Shown here: positions 6,020-13,416 of the stretch, one piece after another
Position numbering within the stretch: position 1 is the stretch's first letter
How the letters are laid out: each line of letters starts with the position of its first letter
NCBI GenBank assembly: GCA_013816485.1
Contig: JACDEI010000051.1
Coordinates: 1-34,152 of the forward strand
Length of the DNA stretch: 34,152 bases
Source: Planctomycetota bacterium
GTDB taxonomy: Bacteria > Planctomycetota > UBA11346
Direction of reading: 5' to 3'
Program-made: the position numbers and the translations under genes
The notes under the pieces: generated by a model
Seen by the model: only the letters and a program-made list of their open reading frames with translations
Told to the model about the DNA's origin: nothing
The model's database searches: none

Positions 6020-8266
6020 CTACGGCTTCGGCAGCGACTTGATCCATTCCGAGATCAGTTTGACTGCGTCCTGATCGATCACGCTCGACGCGATGCGCGG
6101 CATGCGTTCCGGTCCGAGCATCGCCATGCGCAGCGCGATGAGTGAGCGTTCCGGGTGGCCGGGATCGATGACCTTGGCTCCGGCGACGTGCAGGTCGCCA
6201 TGTTGTGGTGCGGTCCCGAGCGTGGCGGTCTTGTCCAGCGGCAGGTCGGAGGTCAGCCAGAAGTAGGCGTTGCCGCCGCCCCATTTGGTGTGGCAGTGGG
6301 CGCAATTGGCGTGCAGGTAGGCGCGTGCTCGTTCTTCCAGCGTGGCGCGTTCGTCCTTGGGATCCGCCAGCTTGGCCAGATCGGTGGCCTTGCCGCCTTT
6401 GAGCGGTTTGCTCAGCATGCCCAGGCGGTCGAGTACTTCGATCTGGTTGGCGATCACGCCGTCACCGTAATCGTGATCGCGGTTCATCTGCCGGGTGGTC
6501 GGACCGAGCACGTAGTTCATCGGCATGGTGTGGCAGAGCGTGCACTCGGCACGGCCAGGGAAGTGCCAGAGCTGTTCACGCATCTTGCCATCGGTCTCGC
6601 GGATGGTGAAGGTGCGGTCGCGGCCTTTGGGATCATCGAGCAGTTCGGCATCGGTCTGCGCGTCGTTCCACAGGTAGGTGTAGTTGCGCCAATGGTGTTG
6701 TTCCAGGTGCTCGATGCGGGTTTCCAGGCGACGGCGCGACGTCGGATCACCTGTCACCAGGTCGAGCGCGAAGGTCTTCACCAGCACGGTGCCTTCGGGG
6801 AACTCCCAGCCGGAACTCTTGTCGTGCTGGATCTTGCCATCGCCTGGGATGGCGATGAAGCGTTCCTTGTGCGCATCGTCCGACCACAGCGGCGAGTTCA
6901 CGCTGTAGGGCAGCACGCCAGGAGCGACCACGTTGCGCGCGGTGTCGGCGAAGATGCCGGTTTCACTCAGCTTGCGCGGAAAGGTCATGGCCGCTGCGGC
7001 TGCGATCACGGCCGGATCCTGTGCTTCCAGTCGGTGCAGGCTGCCGGTGTGGTCGACCATGATCAGTTCGCCGTCACCGTCCTGGGCAAAACCGACGATG
7101 CGCAGTGGCGTGTCGACCAGTTCCTGATGCCAGGTCATGCGCGCACCCTCGGCGCGGATGCCCCAAATCTTGCCGGTGTCGTAATCGCCGTAGACGTACG
7201 CGCCGGTAAGCTCCTTCAGCGTCTTGCCGCGGTAGACGAAACCACCGGTGAGCGACCGGGCTTCGAAATGTTCGTGTTCGTAGAGTGGCTTGGCTATCGG
7301 CGTCGGACCTTTGGCGCGCTCCGGCCGGAAGTCGTGCGAGCCTTCGAACACCGACCAACCGTAGTTCTGGCCACGTTCGATGCGCATCACTGAATCCCAC
7401 AGATCCTGACCGACATCGCAGCCCCACAAATCACCCGTGACGCGATCGAAGCTCATCTTCCACACATTGCGCAGGCCATAGGCCCACACTTCGCCACGCG
7501 CCTTGGGAATGGTCAGAAACGGATTGTCGGCCGGGATGGCGTACTGCTGACCTGGAGCCGGACGATCGACGTCGATACGCATCACCGAGGCGTTCAGATC
7601 GCTGAGATCCTGACCGCTCAACTTGGCATCGCCGTACCCATTCCCGTCACCGACCGGGAAGTAGAGCATGCCATCGTTGCCGAAGTTCAGCGAACCGCCG
7701 AAGTGGTCCTCACCCGATGGCCACGCGATGATGGTCACCGCGCTCGCCGGGTCACAGGTCGGCGTGCCGTCAGCCGCGGTGGTGACGACATAACGCGTGA
7801 TGCGCGCGGTCGCCGGATCAGGGATCGGATCGCGGGTAAAGAGGTAGAGAAAACCGTTCTCGGCGAAGCGCGGATGGAAGGCCACGCTGTAGGCGTTGCG
7901 ACGATGGTCCCAATTGCGGTCCGGCGTCGCCAGATTGAGCAGGACGCTGCTGGCGGTGGCGGAGCCATCGGCGGGGAAGGTACGGATCACCGCCATCTGC
8001 TCAGTGATGTACCACCGCTTGCGATCCGGTGAGAGCTGCGCGTCGACCGGACTTTCCAGCTTCACGCCTGCATGTGTACGCACCGTTCGGTAGCGTGCGG
8101 GTGGTTCCGGCGCGCCTTGGACCTTGGAGCCACTCCACAACACGCGCTTGGCGGTATCGAATGGCATCGGCTGATCCGCCGCCACGCCCACGCCCATCGT
8201 CAAGCCCACCAGCATGGCCAGCAGGCCGGACACCACGAAACGATTCACCCAGGGGATAATCCGCAT
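6020..8266 (-). CDS. Secreted glucose/sorbosone dehydrogenase-like domain fused to SO2930-type diheme cytochrome
   Basis: The 748-residue product starts at ATG 8266 with a signal peptide (residues 1-31, hydrophobic SGLLAMLVGLTMGVGVAA). Residues about 45-405 form a six-bladed propeller of the Yli/GSDH type (SVAFHPRFAENGFLYL, FGGSLNFGNDGMLYFPVGDG, EVWAYGLRNVWKMSFD, GQNYGWSVFEG), the fold of PQQ-dependent aldose sugar dehydrogenases. The C-terminal half matches the SO2930/HNE_0200 diheme cytochrome family (PRKLSETGIFAD, PYSVNSPLWSDDAHKERF, WEFPEGTVLVKTF) and carries two heme-binding sites, CTLCH at 575 and CAHCH at 655. The likely role is periplasmic oxidation of a sugar or other alcohol with electrons passed through the hemes. 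The longer frame to 8671 runs across decayed higB DNA and is rejected as a start. The divergent higBA remnant lies upstream. Confidence 0.9.
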   Translation of the reverse strand: MRIIPWVNRFVVSGLLAMLVGLTMGVGVAADQPMPFDTAKRVLWSGSKVQGAPEPPARYRTVRTHAGVKLESPVDAQLSPDRKRWYITEQMAVIRTFPADGSATASSVLLNLATPDRNWDHRRNAYSVAFHPRFAENGFLYLFTRDPIPDPATARITRYVVTTAADGTPTCDPASAVTIIAWPSGEDHFGGSLNFGNDGMLYFPVGDGNGYGDAKLSGQDLSDLNASVMRIDVDRPAPGQQYAIPADNPFLTIPKARGEVWAYGLRNVWKMSFDRVTGDLWGCDVGQDLWDSVMRIERGQNYGWSVFEGSHDFRPERAKGPTPIAKPLYEHEHFEARSLTGGFVYRGKTLKELTGAYVYGDYDTGKIWGIRAEGARMTWHQELVDTPLRIVGFAQDGDGELIMVDHTGSLHRLEAQDPAVIAAAAAMTFPRKLSETGIFADTARNVVAPGVLPYSVNSPLWSDDAHKERFIAIPGDGKIQHDKSSGWEFPEGTVLVKTFALDLVTGDPTSRRRLETRIEHLEQHHWRNYTYLWNDAQTDAELLDDPKGRDRTFTIRETDGKMREQLWHFPGRAECTLCHTMPMNYVLGPTTRQMNRDHDYGDGVIANQIEVLDRLGMLSKPLKGGKATDLAKLADPKDERATLEERARAYLHANCAHCHTKWGGGNAYFWLTSDLPLDKTATLGTAPQHGDLHVAGAKVIDPGHPERSLIALRMAMLGPERMPRIASSVIDQDAVKLISEWIKSLPKP

Positions 8267-8419
8267 GGGCGCGGACGTTCCGTGATGGCGGACGGATTCA
8301 ATCGCAAGCCGGCCCGGTCGCCGCATGAGTGTGCCCCTGGGAATGTGCTGCACCTCCAGCATCACCAACTCCCCCGATCCGCAGCATGACGGACCAGGAT
8401 CGCTGTGGTGGCGTGGTGA

Positions 8420-8563
8420 ACGAATTCCAGACCACCTGCGATCAAGAAGCGTACCCGGCAGCTCGACTACCGCCGGGGCCTGTTGTTTGTGAAATTCGTT
8501 GGCACCCATCGGCAGTACGATCAGATCGATGCCGCGACCGTCAGCACCACAGCTATGCCATGA
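8420..8563 (+). pseudogene. HigB-type toxin, C-terminal remnant
   Basis: The frame ending at TGA 8561-8563 reads LDYRRGLLFVKFVGTHRQYD and then QIDAATV, which closely fits the end of HigB-family mRNA interferases (typically 'YRLVVRxDYxxGxVFVKFVGTHAEYDxID'). It lies 10 bases upstream of the intact higA-type antitoxin, the normal toxin-first order. The toxin has no start codon: the frame is closed by a stop at 8417-8419, the expected NIGGNKYRL segment is missing, and the frame enters through the repeat at 8447-8461. Possible degenerate upstream pieces (SITNSPDPQ near 8357-8385, in another frame) hint at more of the gene. It is non-functional as a toxin. Confidence 0.75.
8447..8461. repeat. Copy of tRNA-Arg 3' end (candidate attachment-site repeat, distal)
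   Basis: AAGCGTACCCGGCAG here is identical, in the same orientation, to 8965-8979, which spans the 3' flank, discriminator, acceptor strand and start of the T-stem of tRNA-Arg. With one mismatch the match extends to 18 bases. It lies downstream of the tRNA 3' end, the side where tRNA-integrating elements insert. Confidence 0.55.
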
Positions 8564-8573
8564 AAGCCCAGCC

Positions 8574-8930
8574 ATGAGCCACGCCGTCGCCGTCCATCCC
8601 ATCCGCACCGCCCGCGACCTGCGCGAGGCATTGGCCCGCATGGAAGCTCTGTGGGGAGCCAAACCCGGCACGCCTGACGGCGATGAACTGGACGTGCTGG
8701 CCGATCTGGTGGAAGCCTACGAGAACCGCCACCATCCCATTGGACCCGGCAGCGGCGTGCGCGCGCTCAAGCACCTGATGCAAGCCAACGGTCTGTCCCA
8801 GGGCGACCTGCCCGAGATCGGTTCGCAGGGTGTGGTGTCAGAGGTCCTGGCTGGCAAACGTGAGTTGAACGTGCGGCACATCCGCGCCCTGGCGGCGCGG
8901 TTCAAGGTGTCGCCAGCAGTGTGTGTCTGA
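8574..8930 (+). CDS. HigA-family antitoxin (helix-turn-helix)
   Basis: A 118-residue antitoxin of the HigA type, normally binding HigB and repressing the higBA promoter. The N-terminal part (RTARDLREALARMEALWGAK and DVLADLVEAYENRHHPI) is the typical HigA arm, and a helix-turn-helix occupies about 60-110 (ALKHLMQANGLSQGDLPEIG, VVSEVLAGKRELNVRHIRAL). ATG 8574 follows the toxin-remnant stop by 10 bases. The frame looks intact while its toxin is broken, so it is now an orphan antitoxin that could still act as a DNA-binding repressor or neutralise a related toxin elsewhere. It sits between two copies of the tRNA-Arg 3' end. Confidence 0.88.
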   Translation: MSHAVAVHPIRTARDLREALARMEALWGAKPGTPDGDELDVLADLVEAYENRHHPIGPGSGVRALKHLMQANGLSQGDLPEIGSQGVVSEVLAGKRELNVRHIRALAARFKVSPAVCV

Positions 8931-8967
8931 AGCTGGGACAACCACGGTCACCATCGTGATGAAAAAG

Positions 8968-9040
8968 CGTACCCGGCAGGATTCGAACCTGCGACCGACG
9001 GCTTAGAAGGCCGTTGCTCTTCCAGCTGAGCTACGGGTAC
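8968..9040 (-). tRNA. tRNA-Arg, anticodon TCT
   Basis: On the minus strand a full cloverleaf can be folded: acceptor GTACCCG/CGGGTAC with discriminator G, D-arm GCTC/GAGC, anticodon stem ACGGC/GCCGT with loop CTTCTAA (anticodon TCT, reading AGA), variable loop CGGTC, and T-arm GCAGG/CCTGC with loop TTCGAAT. All stems pair perfectly. CCA is not encoded. A run of five T follows the 3' end by two bases. The 3' end is duplicated at 8447-8461. Confidence 0.96.
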
Positions 9041-9362
9041 TTGAAGGTTTGGCGTGCGGGCTTTCTGGCGATCTTGCTGGCAGGCGCAGCGGTGCCGCGT
9101 CGCACTGGGGTCGAGGAGTCGGGCAGGATCAGCAGACCCACGGTTTTGCACCTGTCATGATGATCACCGTCGTCCGCTCCACCGGTTGAGCAAGTGCCAC
9201 CAGCAGGCGCAACCAAGCCAACCTGGGTCCGATGGGATGGATCATACTTGTCTCCCCGAACCGGATGGGCCGTGCTCATCGACGGGAAAAGTCAGCAGTA
9301 CCAAGGCGAAGGTATGCGCAGCGGTTTGCGCCTGACCTATCAACCTAGAAACGGCAGAAGAG
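9041..9362. other. Spacer upstream of tRNA-Arg, no recognisable gene
   Basis: About 320 bp without a gene I can identify. Short open frames exist on both strands, but none shows a family motif or a plausible start with ribosome site. Given the decayed genes on both sides, this is probably degraded sequence plus the tRNA promoter, which should lie just above 9041 on the minus strand. Confidence 0.4.
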
Positions 9363-9490
9363 GAACCGCCACGACGCCACGACGCCACGAGACAACCATT
9401 TGGAGCAAACAACCTGATCACCTGACAGATGAAAGGGCTCGTCGACGCACGTTGCTGCTGTCCCGTGGCGTCGTGGCGTCGTGGCGGTTC
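9363..9490. repeat. Long inverted repeat made of CGACGCCAC units
   Basis: Left arm 9363-9394 and right arm 9459-9490 are reverse complements over 32 bases with about one mismatch, enclosing 64 bases. Each arm carries a tandem ACGACGCC-type unit. The structure would form a very stable hairpin and looks like a small non-autonomous mobile or REP-like element. It abuts the histidine kinase remnant. Confidence 0.85.
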
Positions 9491-9520
9491 AATCGCTGAA
9501 TTTAGGATCAAGGGGCGCCG

Positions 9521-10010
9521 GTGTTGCCGATCACGAACGACAACACCCTCCTCGCACGGGTGCTCGACAACCTGATCGTCAAATCAAGCACACTCCCGCA
9601 GGCGAGACGTGGTTATCTCGGCGGTCCAGGGTCGCTTGGTGATCCGGGTCATCGATTCCGGCGAAGGCATCGCGCCGGAAGTTGTGCTCGGCTGTTCCTG
9701 AAATACGGACGGTCGGCGGACAACGCATTGGCTGCCAATGCTAGAAAGCTAAGCCGATTGGGCCGCAGAGGCGCAGAGCCACAGAGGAGCCAGAAAAAGC
9801 CCTCAAACTTGTCTTCCCGCTGCGCCTCCGCGTCTCTGCGGCCAATTCCTATGCCGTAGCTTTCCAGCAATGATGGTCCGCCCGTACGACAGCGGTCTCG
9901 GCTTGGTGTTCTGCCGCATGGCGATGGATCTCCTGCATGGCAGATATCCATCGACAGCGTGTTGGGAGAAAGTCAGCACCTTCGCCATCGTGTTGCCCAC
10001 CGACGCGTGA
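9521..10010 (+). pseudogene. Histidine kinase ATPase domain, frameshifted and interrupted
   Basis: Pieces of one HATPase_c domain appear in order but in different frames. The N-box is LLARVLDNLIV (9551-9583, followed by lost homology). The G1 region VIRVIDSGEGIAPEVV starts in the next frame (about 9639-9686). ARLFLKYGR (9686-9712) returns to the first frame. After a 137-bp insertion come YDSGLGLVFCRMAMDLLHG (about 9885-9941) and, after further shifts, IDSVLGE (9950-9970) and STFAIVLPTDA ending at TGA 10008-10010. The order and spacing match the end of a sensor kinase. No sensor, HAMP or His-box region was found upstream, so the gene is also truncated at its 5' side. Confidence 0.8.
9736..9872. 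mobile_element. MITE-like palindromic element inside the kinase pseudogene
   Basis: A 137-bp insertion is bounded by inverted repeats CAATGCTAGAAAGCTA on the left (9737-9752) and TAGCTTTCCAGCAATG on the right (9857-9872), 14 of 16 matching. Inside is a second inverted repeat: TTGGGCCGCAGAGGCGCAGA near 9759-9778 against a GCGCCTC...CTCTGCGGCCAA segment at 9822-9845. It splits the HATPase domain between KYGR and YDSGLGL. The same terminal repeat bounds the element at 17051-17293. It contains no gene, so it would need a transposase in trans. No clear target duplication is seen. Confidence 0.75.
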
Positions 10011-10262
10011 GGTGATGGACGGTCGGTGGCGCCGCACTCAAGGACTCTCGCCCAGATGTGACGCCAACCGACCCGTGGAATCCGCGCAGGTCATAACCTG
10101 ATCCGTCGAAGCGCTTCATCTAGCATGATCGGCGCTTCAAACCATCACCAGGTTGTCCGATGGCGTTCCAGGCAAGCCCGCGAACAGACAAATAGGCGTG
10201 TCCGGGAACTGGTCTGACCACTCGTCAGTCACGCGTTCAGTCGACGTGAAGTGGGGGCCGGG
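10011..10262. other. Spacer upstream of the pseudopilin operon
   Basis: No gene is recognised. A long minus-strand frame crosses it but is antisense to the pseudopilin gene. The promoter of the pseudopilin operon should lie here; I see no unambiguous -35/-10 pair. Confidence 0.35.
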
Positions 10263-12194
10263 ATGATGAACAGGCAACAGGCGGGCAGAGCCGGGATGGC
10301 GCGTCGGGGCTTCACGCTCTTCGAGGTGTCGATCTCGCTGGTCCTGGTGACCTTCGGCGTCATCAGCGTGCTGATGTTGTTCCCGCAGGGCATCAAGGCC
10401 GAGCAGATGTCGCGCATGCGAGTCATCGCCGGGATGAAGGCGCAGGAGATCATCGATTCGTTCGCCACCAGTTCGAACGCCAATCCCTCGACCGAGACCG
10501 AGGCGCCCGAGCCCTGGGATGTGGCGGCCGGTTACAAGGTGTTCAGTCCAGATCTGGAAACGCGCATCAACACCCACCGCTATGGCATCATGCCGGTGCC
10601 GCTCGATATCGCCCGTCGGTTGGATTCCGACAACGACGAGATCAGCAAGGTCCTGGCAGAGGGCGGTCAGCTGTTCTACTCGCAGGCCAGCGGCACTACC
10701 GGCTTGGAGGAGGTCACCCAGGGCGCGGTGGTGAAACAACCGGATGCGCTGACGCAGCGCCTGGTGTTCGCCGTGCTCGGCTACGCGCAGAACAACCACC
10801 TCACGTTCTTCCCACAGAAGGCGTGGCCGTACTACGCACCCTATCCCTCACCACCTGGGCACAGCGAGAAGCAGGACCGGTATTCTCCCGCGGATCAGAC
10901 CAGCTTCGTCTACCAGGGCTGCCGCATCGCCCTGTGGGAGGGTGTCGGTTCCGGCGGCGCTGACGATGGTCGCGGTACCACCGACGCGGATATCGCCAAG
11001 GTCTTCGACGGCATGGTGGGTATGGATCGCTTCGGCTATCGTCCCTATGCGCTCGGCGGCACCAAGGACCTGATCGGTGCGACGCGGTACCTGCAAAGCG
11101 CCCTGTGGTATGTCGCGCGCAAGGGCATCGCGCAGAACTGGTACGACCCGCCCGCCGGCTTCGATGTCACCCTGAAGGTGGCAGAGCGAATGGCCGATTT
11201 CAAAGCTCTGCCGGATCAGGACTGCTGGAAATACGTCCAGGCTTTTCGCTTCCTGTCGCATGCGGCCACCTGCATGACGCGGTGGAAAGTGCTATCCGAT
11301 CTCGGCGGGCAGCCGTCGAACGGCGTCGGTTTCACCATCCCGGCGCAGACCATTGACGGCATGGCGATACCGACGGATTCGCCGCAAGTGGTCCTGACTC
11401 ACGACAAGATCGTCTACTTCCATGAACTGTGCCTGCAGATGGCGATGTTCTACGCCGCTAGCCTGCCCTACGATTGGGGTGCGCCACGACCGACGCAGCG
11501 CTCGATCTTCATGGATCACCCACTGATCGAATACGATCTCTCACCGAACTGGCAGACCGGGACCATCACCAACGCCGGCGAGTCCGCCAAACAGTGGCGT
11601 CCCGTGAGCGCGCGCCCGATCACCAATATCGGGCGCAGCATGGATTTCCCTGACCGTCCAATTCCTGCGACCTTGTGGGGGAATCCGTCCAATTTCACCC
11701 TCGCCCGCCCATTCAAGGCGGAGGAACGCTGTCGCCAGTTGGTATTCTGGTCGGTCGACTGGTTGAGCTACGAGGATTGCGAGACCGCGCCGAGCGGACC
11801 GATCGATGCCAGCAAGTACCAGTTCGCCGCGCCCATCGGTACCGTCAACGACGACGATATGGCCGCGCGCATGGGATCGAGCACCTGGCCCGATCATCAT
11901 ATCTACCAGTTCCGCAATCCGGAAAAGGTCATCACTTTCACCCGCGATGTCAGCGGCATGGCCACTGGCAGCGACATCAGCGGATTGCGCATCCTCAACC
12001 AGGATGGCCACGGCGGCACTGACAAGGGTGGTGGCATCGACCAGCGCCGTCGTTTCATGGGCCGCTTTGGGGCTGATCGCAATTTCAACGGTGTGCTCGA
12101 TCGTGGTCCGCTGCCACGCTCGCTGCGCCTGCGCGCTTCCGAAGTGTCGCGCTACAACTTCTACGATCCCCGCCTGACCTTGAAGCTACGGTGA
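10263..12194 (+). CDS. Large type IV pilin-like / pseudopilin protein (first of three)
   Basis: The 643-residue product has a class III prepilin signal: RRG then FTLFEVSISLVLVTFGVISV (F17 as +1, E21 as +5), which a prepilin peptidase would cut after G16. The hydrophobic helix runs to about residue 40. The rest is a long, soluble, tryptophan- and aromatic-rich domain without a family I recognise, much larger than usual pseudopilins (about 120-320 residues). By position it corresponds to a GspI-like subunit. The frame is also open from a GTG at 10251. The ATG at 10263 or the next one at 10266 is preferred, with GGGGG just upstream. It is followed after 10 bp by the second gene, so the three are likely one operon. 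Confidence 0.8.
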   Translation: MMNRQQAGRAGMARRGFTLFEVSISLVLVTFGVISVLMLFPQGIKAEQMSRMRVIAGMKAQEIIDSFATSSNANPSTETEAPEPWDVAAGYKVFSPDLETRINTHRYGIMPVPLDIARRLDSDNDEISKVLAEGGQLFYSQASGTTGLEEVTQGAVVKQPDALTQRLVFAVLGYAQNNHLTFFPQKAWPYYAPYPSPPGHSEKQDRYSPADQTSFVYQGCRIALWEGVGSGGADDGRGTTDADIAKVFDGMVGMDRFGYRPYALGGTKDLIGATRYLQSALWYVARKGIAQNWYDPPAGFDVTLKVAERMADFKALPDQDCWKYVQAFRFLSHAATCMTRWKVLSDLGGQPSNGVGFTIPAQTIDGMAIPTDSPQVVLTHDKIVYFHELCLQMAMFYAASLPYDWGAPRPTQRSIFMDHPLIEYDLSPNWQTGTITNAGESAKQWRPVSARPITNIGRSMDFPDRPIPATLWGNPSNFTLARPFKAEERCRQLVFWSVDWLSYEDCETAPSGPIDASKYQFAAPIGTVNDDDMAARMGSSTWPDHHIYQFRNPEKVITFTRDVSGMATGSDISGLRILNQDGHGGTDKGGGIDQRRRFMGRFGADRNFNGVLDRGPLPRSLRLRASEVSRYNFYDPRLTLKLR

Positions 12195-12204
12195 GGAGCA
12201 CCCG

Positions 12205-13416
12205 ATGAACCGCCGCGCATTCACCCTACTAGAGCTGATGATCGCCATCGCCCTGGGCAGCCTGATCATCTATGTCGCGGTGGCGGGTTTCCGCGTCGCC
12301 GCCACCAGCATCACCGTCACCAACCGCTTGGCGCTGGAGAACGATCTGCTGCGCAGCGGCTGCCTTGATGCCAATGAACGGCTCGATTACTGGACCGACT
12401 TCGATGATCCGGATAATCCAGCAGAACAACGGCTGCGTGGTCGTGATGGCGACGGCGGTCTGCCGTTCACGCCGATGTCCTTGGTCTTCCCGTTGACGCG
12501 CAACGCCACCGATCCCGAGAAGTCCACCGGCTGGGATCCGGAGGAGACCTGGAAGGCTTCTGATCCCCGCATGTGGTGGCAAGGCAACGTGGCGGAGAAA
12601 TGGAAGAGCGAGATGATGCTCGGCCGTTATTCGATCTTCGGCAATTCGCAGCCGCCGGTGATCGTGACTGGTGCGGCGACGAATGTGGTACTCAACGGAT
12701 CTGCCGGCGTCGGCACCTACGGCACCGTGTCGGTGCCACATGAATGGCAGTACCGCCAGATTTGGGGCATGTACGGGGCGCTCGGTTATTTCGGTTTCAC
12801 CGACTACCTGCCGCAGAACACCCTGTTCGCCTGTTATAATGAATTTTTCGTCCCACCACCACCACCTCCCAATCCGCCATACTCGGCGCTGGTGCGTGAG
12901 ACCAACCAAGACGGCATGCCGCTGGTGTTGTTCCGTCCCGGCTCGTCGTTCGACAATGGCGAAGGCGATCAGCAATACCCCAAGGGTTTGTGGCGATTGA
13001 CCATGGCATCATCGTACGGGGTGGTGAGCCCGACCCGTGCGAATGCCAACCAGTCTGGAGCGCATCGCAGCCGCTACACCACCGGCTACTGGAACAACTC
13101 CGGTGACCTGCGCCGATTCCTGGATGACACCGAGAACCGTCGCCCGTTCACTGCCATGCCGACCCACTGGCCGCGCATAGAGGTTACCACCCAGCACTTC
13201 ATCAAGACCGGTCGCTACGTGAACCTGGGCAAGGTCCAGCTCAGCGATCCCATCAGTGGTGCGGTCACCGAGATCGTGTTCAGCAGCTTCAGCACCACCC
13301 TGCGTGGCGCGCGTCTGCAACGCCGTCGTGACGGTGGTGGCTGGGCGGATCACGACAACGGCACCGGTGTCACCGTTCCGCCGACCCTGGACCACACGCC
13401 GGTCCGCGCGCCATGA
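12205..13416 (+). CDS. Pseudopilin-like protein, GspJ-type (second of three)
   Basis: The 403-residue product begins MNRRA then FTLLELMIAIALGSLIIYVA, a prepilin cleavage site after A5 with the +5 glutamate at E10, followed by a single hydrophobic helix. A GAGGAG ribosome site precedes ATG 12205. The position between a GspI-like and a GspK-like gene and the general layout suggest a GspJ-like minor pseudopilin, though the body of the protein is not recognised. A proline run (VPPPPPPNPPY) lies near residue 216-226. The stop codon overlaps the next start (ATGA at 13413-13416), indicating translational coupling. Confidence 0.8.
   Translation: MNRRAFTLLELMIAIALGSLIIYVAVAGFRVAATSITVTNRLALENDLLRSGCLDANERLDYWTDFDDPDNPAEQRLRGRDGDGGLPFTPMSLVFPLTRNATDPEKSTGWDPEETWKASDPRMWWQGNVAEKWKSEMMLGRYSIFGNSQPPVIVTGAATNVVLNGSAGVGTYGTVSVPHEWQYRQIWGMYGALGYFGFTDYLPQNTLFACYNEFFVPPPPPPNPPYSALVRETNQDGMPLVLFRPGSSFDNGEGDQQYPKGLWRLTMASSYGVVSPTRANANQSGAHRSRYTTGYWNNSGDLRRFLDDTENRRPFTAMPTHWPRIEVTTQHFIKTGRYVNLGKVQLSDPISGAVTEIVFSSFSTTLRGARLQRRRDGGGWADHDNGTGVTVPPTLDHTPVRAP

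Noticed and set aside
6155..7393. Long plus-strand frame of 412 codons
   Set aside because: It is the shadow of the diheme cytochrome gene in the opposite strand; high GC produces long antisense frames throughout this window.
8267..8671. N-terminal extension of the sugar dehydrogenase gene to 8671
   Set aside because: The extension crosses higB remnant DNA and the start of higA on the other strand, and the internal ATG at 8266 starts a normal signal peptide.
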